Of a stretch of DNA of 8,430 nucleotides, positions 6,799 to 8,430 are shown piece by piece. The stretch covers positions 1 through 8,430 of the forward strand of contig JAHJNP010000208.1 of assembly GCA_018820745.1 (NCBI GenBank), given 5' to 3'. How positions within the stretch are numbered: position 1 is the first letter of the stretch; each line of letters starts with the position of its first letter. The notes beneath the pieces were generated by a model. The model saw only the letters and a list, made by a program, of their open reading frames with translations, had not been told where the DNA came from and did no database searches. Source of the stretch: Gammaproteobacteria bacterium. Lineage in GTDB: Bacteria > Pseudomonadota > Gammaproteobacteria > Burkholderiales > Thiobacillaceae. A program made the translations under genes and the position numbers.

Positions 6799-6810
6799 AT
6801 GGGCGCCCAT
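6799..6810. repeat. 12-bp perfect palindrome
   Basis: ATGGGCGCCCAT lies about 95 bp upstream of the start of the - strand secreted-protein gene, where an operator could lie. A regulator cannot be named. Confidence 0.4.
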
Positions 6811-7241
6811 TTTTGCCAAGCTTTCAAACGATGACTTTGAGACGGCAAAGATTGCCAGCCATACATTCAAATTTTCTTTTAAGCGGAGAATAGGGCCAAG
6901 CTCCATATTTTCCTCCGCCCTAACAAATCCGGAGCGATGGAAGCTTAGATAGTAACGCCGGACATCCACGACGACCTCCTTCAATGTCCTTAGCTGGCCG
7001 GGGACTGCCTTTGGGGATAGGCGCCCGAAAGCAGCCGTGCCATCCAGCGAAATTTTCCACCGTCGGCTTACGGGCACCACGTCGAATTCACACAATCGGC
7101 CAAAAGCGGAAGTACAGATAAGTATGCCTACCGTCTCCTGTTTGGCTGAAGCGGCCATCGAACTGAGTTTGTCCGGATGGCTGAATGACAAAAGGCAAGA
7201 CCTGCTCCCATTATTATGGTGACCTCGGATTTGTGCCTTTT

Positions 7242-7258
7242 TGTCGAGAAACTTTACA
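7242..7258 (+). promoter_or_regulatory. Possible upstream activator site for the sigma54 promoter
   Basis: TGT (7242-7244), 11 bases, ACA (7256-7258) form a dyad, extended to TTTGT and ACAAA at 7240-7260 if flanks are counted loosely. It lies about 115-130 bp before the predicted transcription start, the usual place for enhancer-binding proteins. NifA sites are TGT-N10-ACA, so the spacing differs by one base. A PrsR-type activator is a plausible owner. Confidence 0.25.
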
Positions 7259-7343
7259 AACGACTCCGGATCCCCTTGCGGACCCTATGATGTGGGCATT
7301 AAAAGAGTCAACAAATCAAAGATTTGAATCGGTTTCTGGAATT

Positions 7344-7359
7344 TGGCGTGAATCCTGCT
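7344..7359 (+). promoter_or_regulatory. Sigma54 (RpoN) -24/-12 promoter
   Basis: TGGCGTGAATCCTGCT matches the TGGCACG-N4-TTGC consensus, with GG (7345-7346) and GC (7357-7358) separated by exactly the required 10 bases. Transcription would start near 7370, about 53 bases before the PEP-CTERM gene. PEP-CTERM genes in exosortase-bearing betaproteobacteria are known to be under RpoN and the PrsK/PrsR system. GCGTGAA (7346-7352) and TTCACGC (7360-7366) form a perfect inverted repeat across the promoter. Confidence 0.7.
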
Positions 7360-7422
7360 TTCACGCTACAGCCTGCATAGCCCACTCAAGGCTGAGGCCA
7401 AAAAAATAATGGAAAGAACAGA

Positions 7423-8184
7423 ATGGAACCCCTGAAAAAGAAAATGAAATCAACAATCCTGAATGTATTCATCATTTCATCACTTTCTTCTTTGTTAATG
7501 CTGCCAAGCACAGCACACGCAACGCTTATATCACGCCTGGACGGGCAGGCAGTTTATGACACCGATTTCAATATAACTTGGCTAGCAGACGCTGGCCTGG
7601 CTCAAAGCCAGGGTTATGGCAATTATGGAATGAGCTGGTACGTTGCCGAACAATGGATAACATCGCTGAACGCAATGAACTATCTGGGTTTCAGCGACTG
7701 GAGACTTCCGGAAACCTTGCAGCCAGACCCGACATGCGACACCCAGTGGAATTCGTATTGGGGCTCGAAAAGTGGCGGCCTTGGATGTTCGCTAAGCGAA
7801 TTGGGGCATTTGTTTTACGATGAATTGGGCGGTGTGGTTCTGGAGTCCATTCATGACACACACAACCGTAACTATGATCTTTTCAGTAATATTGGATACA
7901 ACTACTGGTCGGGCACCCCCTATGAAGTTCCGGTCAATTTGTACGTGAATTATGGAATGTCCTACTTTGCTTGGCATTTCCAAACCTCCAATGGCGGACA
8001 GTTTGCAGACGGTAAATATAACGACTACTTTTTCAATGCGTGGGCCGTCAGAGATGGTGATGTGGCAGCCGTACCTGAACCCTCGGTACTTTACTTGTTA
8101 GCCATTGGATTTCTCTCAGCTGCCCTGGGCCTTAGGTCCAAAAGATCCAGAACACCTGCATTCTCGCGTCACTCTCCGCACTAA
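7423..8184 (+). CDS. PEP-CTERM sorting-signal protein with DUF1566-like domain
   Basis: The 253-residue protein has a signal peptide (basic start, hydrophobic core about residues 11-27, cleavage probably after AHA at 31-33). A DUF1566-like domain follows (about 43-212), recognisable by TWLADA, MNYLGFSDWRLPE, YWSGT, FAWHF and AWAVRDGD. The C-terminal tripartite PEP-CTERM signal is VPEPS (217-221), a hydrophobic segment (222-238) and a basic cluster RSKRSR. Such proteins are cut at the PEP motif by exosortase and released to the surface or the exopolysaccharide matrix. The tail continues about 10 residues past the basic cluster, longer than usual. The ATG at 7423 has GGAAAG six bases upstream; an in-frame ATG at 7444 would give the more common MKST start. 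It is a single gene behind a sigma54 promoter. Its molecular role is unknown. Confidence 0.92.
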   Translation: MEPLKKKMKSTILNVFIISSLSSLLMLPSTAHATLISRLDGQAVYDTDFNITWLADAGLAQSQGYGNYGMSWYVAEQWITSLNAMNYLGFSDWRLPETLQPDPTCDTQWNSYWGSKSGGLGCSLSELGHLFYDELGGVVLESIHDTHNRNYDLFSNIGYNYWSGTPYEVPVNLYVNYGMSYFAWHFQTSNGGQFADGKYNDYFFNAWAVRDGDVAAVPEPSVLYLLAIGFLSAALGLRSKRSRTPAFSRHSPH

Positions 8185-8305
8185 AATAATTGGCAGGCGC
8201 ACGTAGACCTGATCGATTTAGGTAATACGGGATTAGGCACCATTGCTAAATCAAAACGGACTTGAATTCCTGACTATCAGGATACGTCGACTGACGGTTT
8301 CGGCC

Positions 8306-8332
8306 GGCGGATTCAACCGGTCGACGCAACAG
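8306..8332. repeat. IS30-family terminal inverted repeat
   Basis: GATTCAACCGGTCGACGC followed by AACAG closely resembles the terminal repeat of E. coli IS30 as I recall it (GATTCAATTGGTCAACGC then AACAG). The outer boundary is near 8306 but not certain to a few bases. The 120 bases between the PEP-CTERM stop and this repeat hold only a small hairpin (TCCTGA and TCAGGA, 8268-8282) and no clear terminator. Confidence 0.65.
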
Positions 8333-8430
8333 ATTGACCAAATCGTTCAGCTGGTGTTTCGTAGTTTAGTGTTTTCCTTGGACGATCATTTAATCGTCTT
8401 GCCAATCCATTGAGCTGGGCTTGCGAGTAA
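8313..8430 (-). CDS. IS30-family transposase, C-terminal fragment
   Basis: The gene runs off the right edge; 38 codons and the stop are visible. The peptide contains LNGLARRLNDRPRKTLNYET followed by PAERF and ends QSVASTG. The pattern ARRLN-x-RPRKTL-x-(F/Y)-x-TPAE is the C-terminal signature of IS30 DDE transposases, just after the last catalytic Glu region. The stop codon lies inside the terminal repeat, as in IS30 itself. Frame and signature are intact in the part present, but whether the element is complete cannot be seen. It was too short and partial to be caught as a start-to-stop frame. Confidence 0.85.
   Translation of the reverse strand, partial: YSQAQLNGLARRLNDRPRKTLNYETPAERFGQSVASTG

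Larger units (their letters stand above)
6720..7341. other. Gene-free stretch between the divergent secreted-protein genes
   Basis: No convincing gene is seen. A 135-codon open frame on the - strand (7191-6784) would need a TTG start without a good ribosome binding site and has no recognisable domain. The stretch holds a 12-bp palindrome (6799-6810), three - strand copies of a GGCNGCTTTCGG-like motif (7025-7036, 7098-7110, 7145-7156), AAAGGCAAGACCTGCTCCC at 7191-7209, and the regulatory region of the PEP-CTERM gene. A - strand TATATAG (near 6784-6790) could be the -10 box of the small secreted protein gene, without a clear -35. Confidence 0.55.

Noticed and set aside
6784..7191. 135-codon - strand frame
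   Set aside because: Needs a TTG start without a good ribosome binding site, crosses the dispersed motif copies and has no recognisable domain.
7185..7409. 74-codon + strand frame before the PEP-CTERM gene
   Set aside because: Covers the sigma54 promoter region and an intergenic repeat word; no protein likeness.

Overview
The window looks like betaproteobacterial chromosome joined to a piece of accessory DNA. The left two thirds (1 to about 5650) are GC-rich, densely coding and all on the + strand. In order they hold the 3' part of priA, argS, a SPOR-domain membrane protein gene, a dsbA-type thioredoxin-fold gene, a short-chain dehydrogenase and a NarL/LuxR-type response regulator. The argS-SPOR-dsbA order and the protein sequences resemble Nitrosomonadales, Thiobacillus-like and Rhodocyclales genomes. 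The genus cannot be fixed from the window. argS has its own sigma70-like promoter over the priA stop codon. From argS to the dehydrogenase the genes are spaced by a few bases or overlap, which suggests one transcript. The run ends at a strong, nearly symmetrical hairpin terminator (5618-5647).

Right of the terminator the sequence changes. On the - strand at 5658-5683 there is what looks like the last codons of glmS (reading AKRVTVE then stop), cut off after 26 bp. At the cut begin three spaced 20-bp direct repeats (5692-5834) that resemble the TnsB-binding sites of a Tn7-type transposon end, preceded by a possible terminal TG. I read 5684 as the probable outer end of a Tn7-like element, or a relic of one, extending rightward out of the window. 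This is the most interesting feature here, because Tn7-type elements target the glmS 3' end but normally leave the gene whole.

From 5684 to the right edge the DNA has lower GC, long gene-free stretches and only two convincing complete genes. One (- strand, 6281-6706) encodes a small secreted protein of unknown function. The other (+ strand, 7423-8184) encodes a secreted DUF1566-like protein with a PEP-CTERM sorting tail. Upstream of the PEP-CTERM gene is a well-spaced sigma54 (-24/-12) promoter, as expected for PEP-CTERM genes under PrsK/PrsR-type control. No exosortase gene is in the window.

At the right edge an IS30-family insertion sequence enters on the - strand. Its transposase C-terminus stops inside the terminal repeat, as in IS30. 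The outer 16 bp of that repeat recur in the same orientation at 5902-5917, so the accessory stretch has been visited by related elements more than once. The gene-free parts also carry several diverged copies of a GGCNGCTTTCGG-like motif in both orientations.
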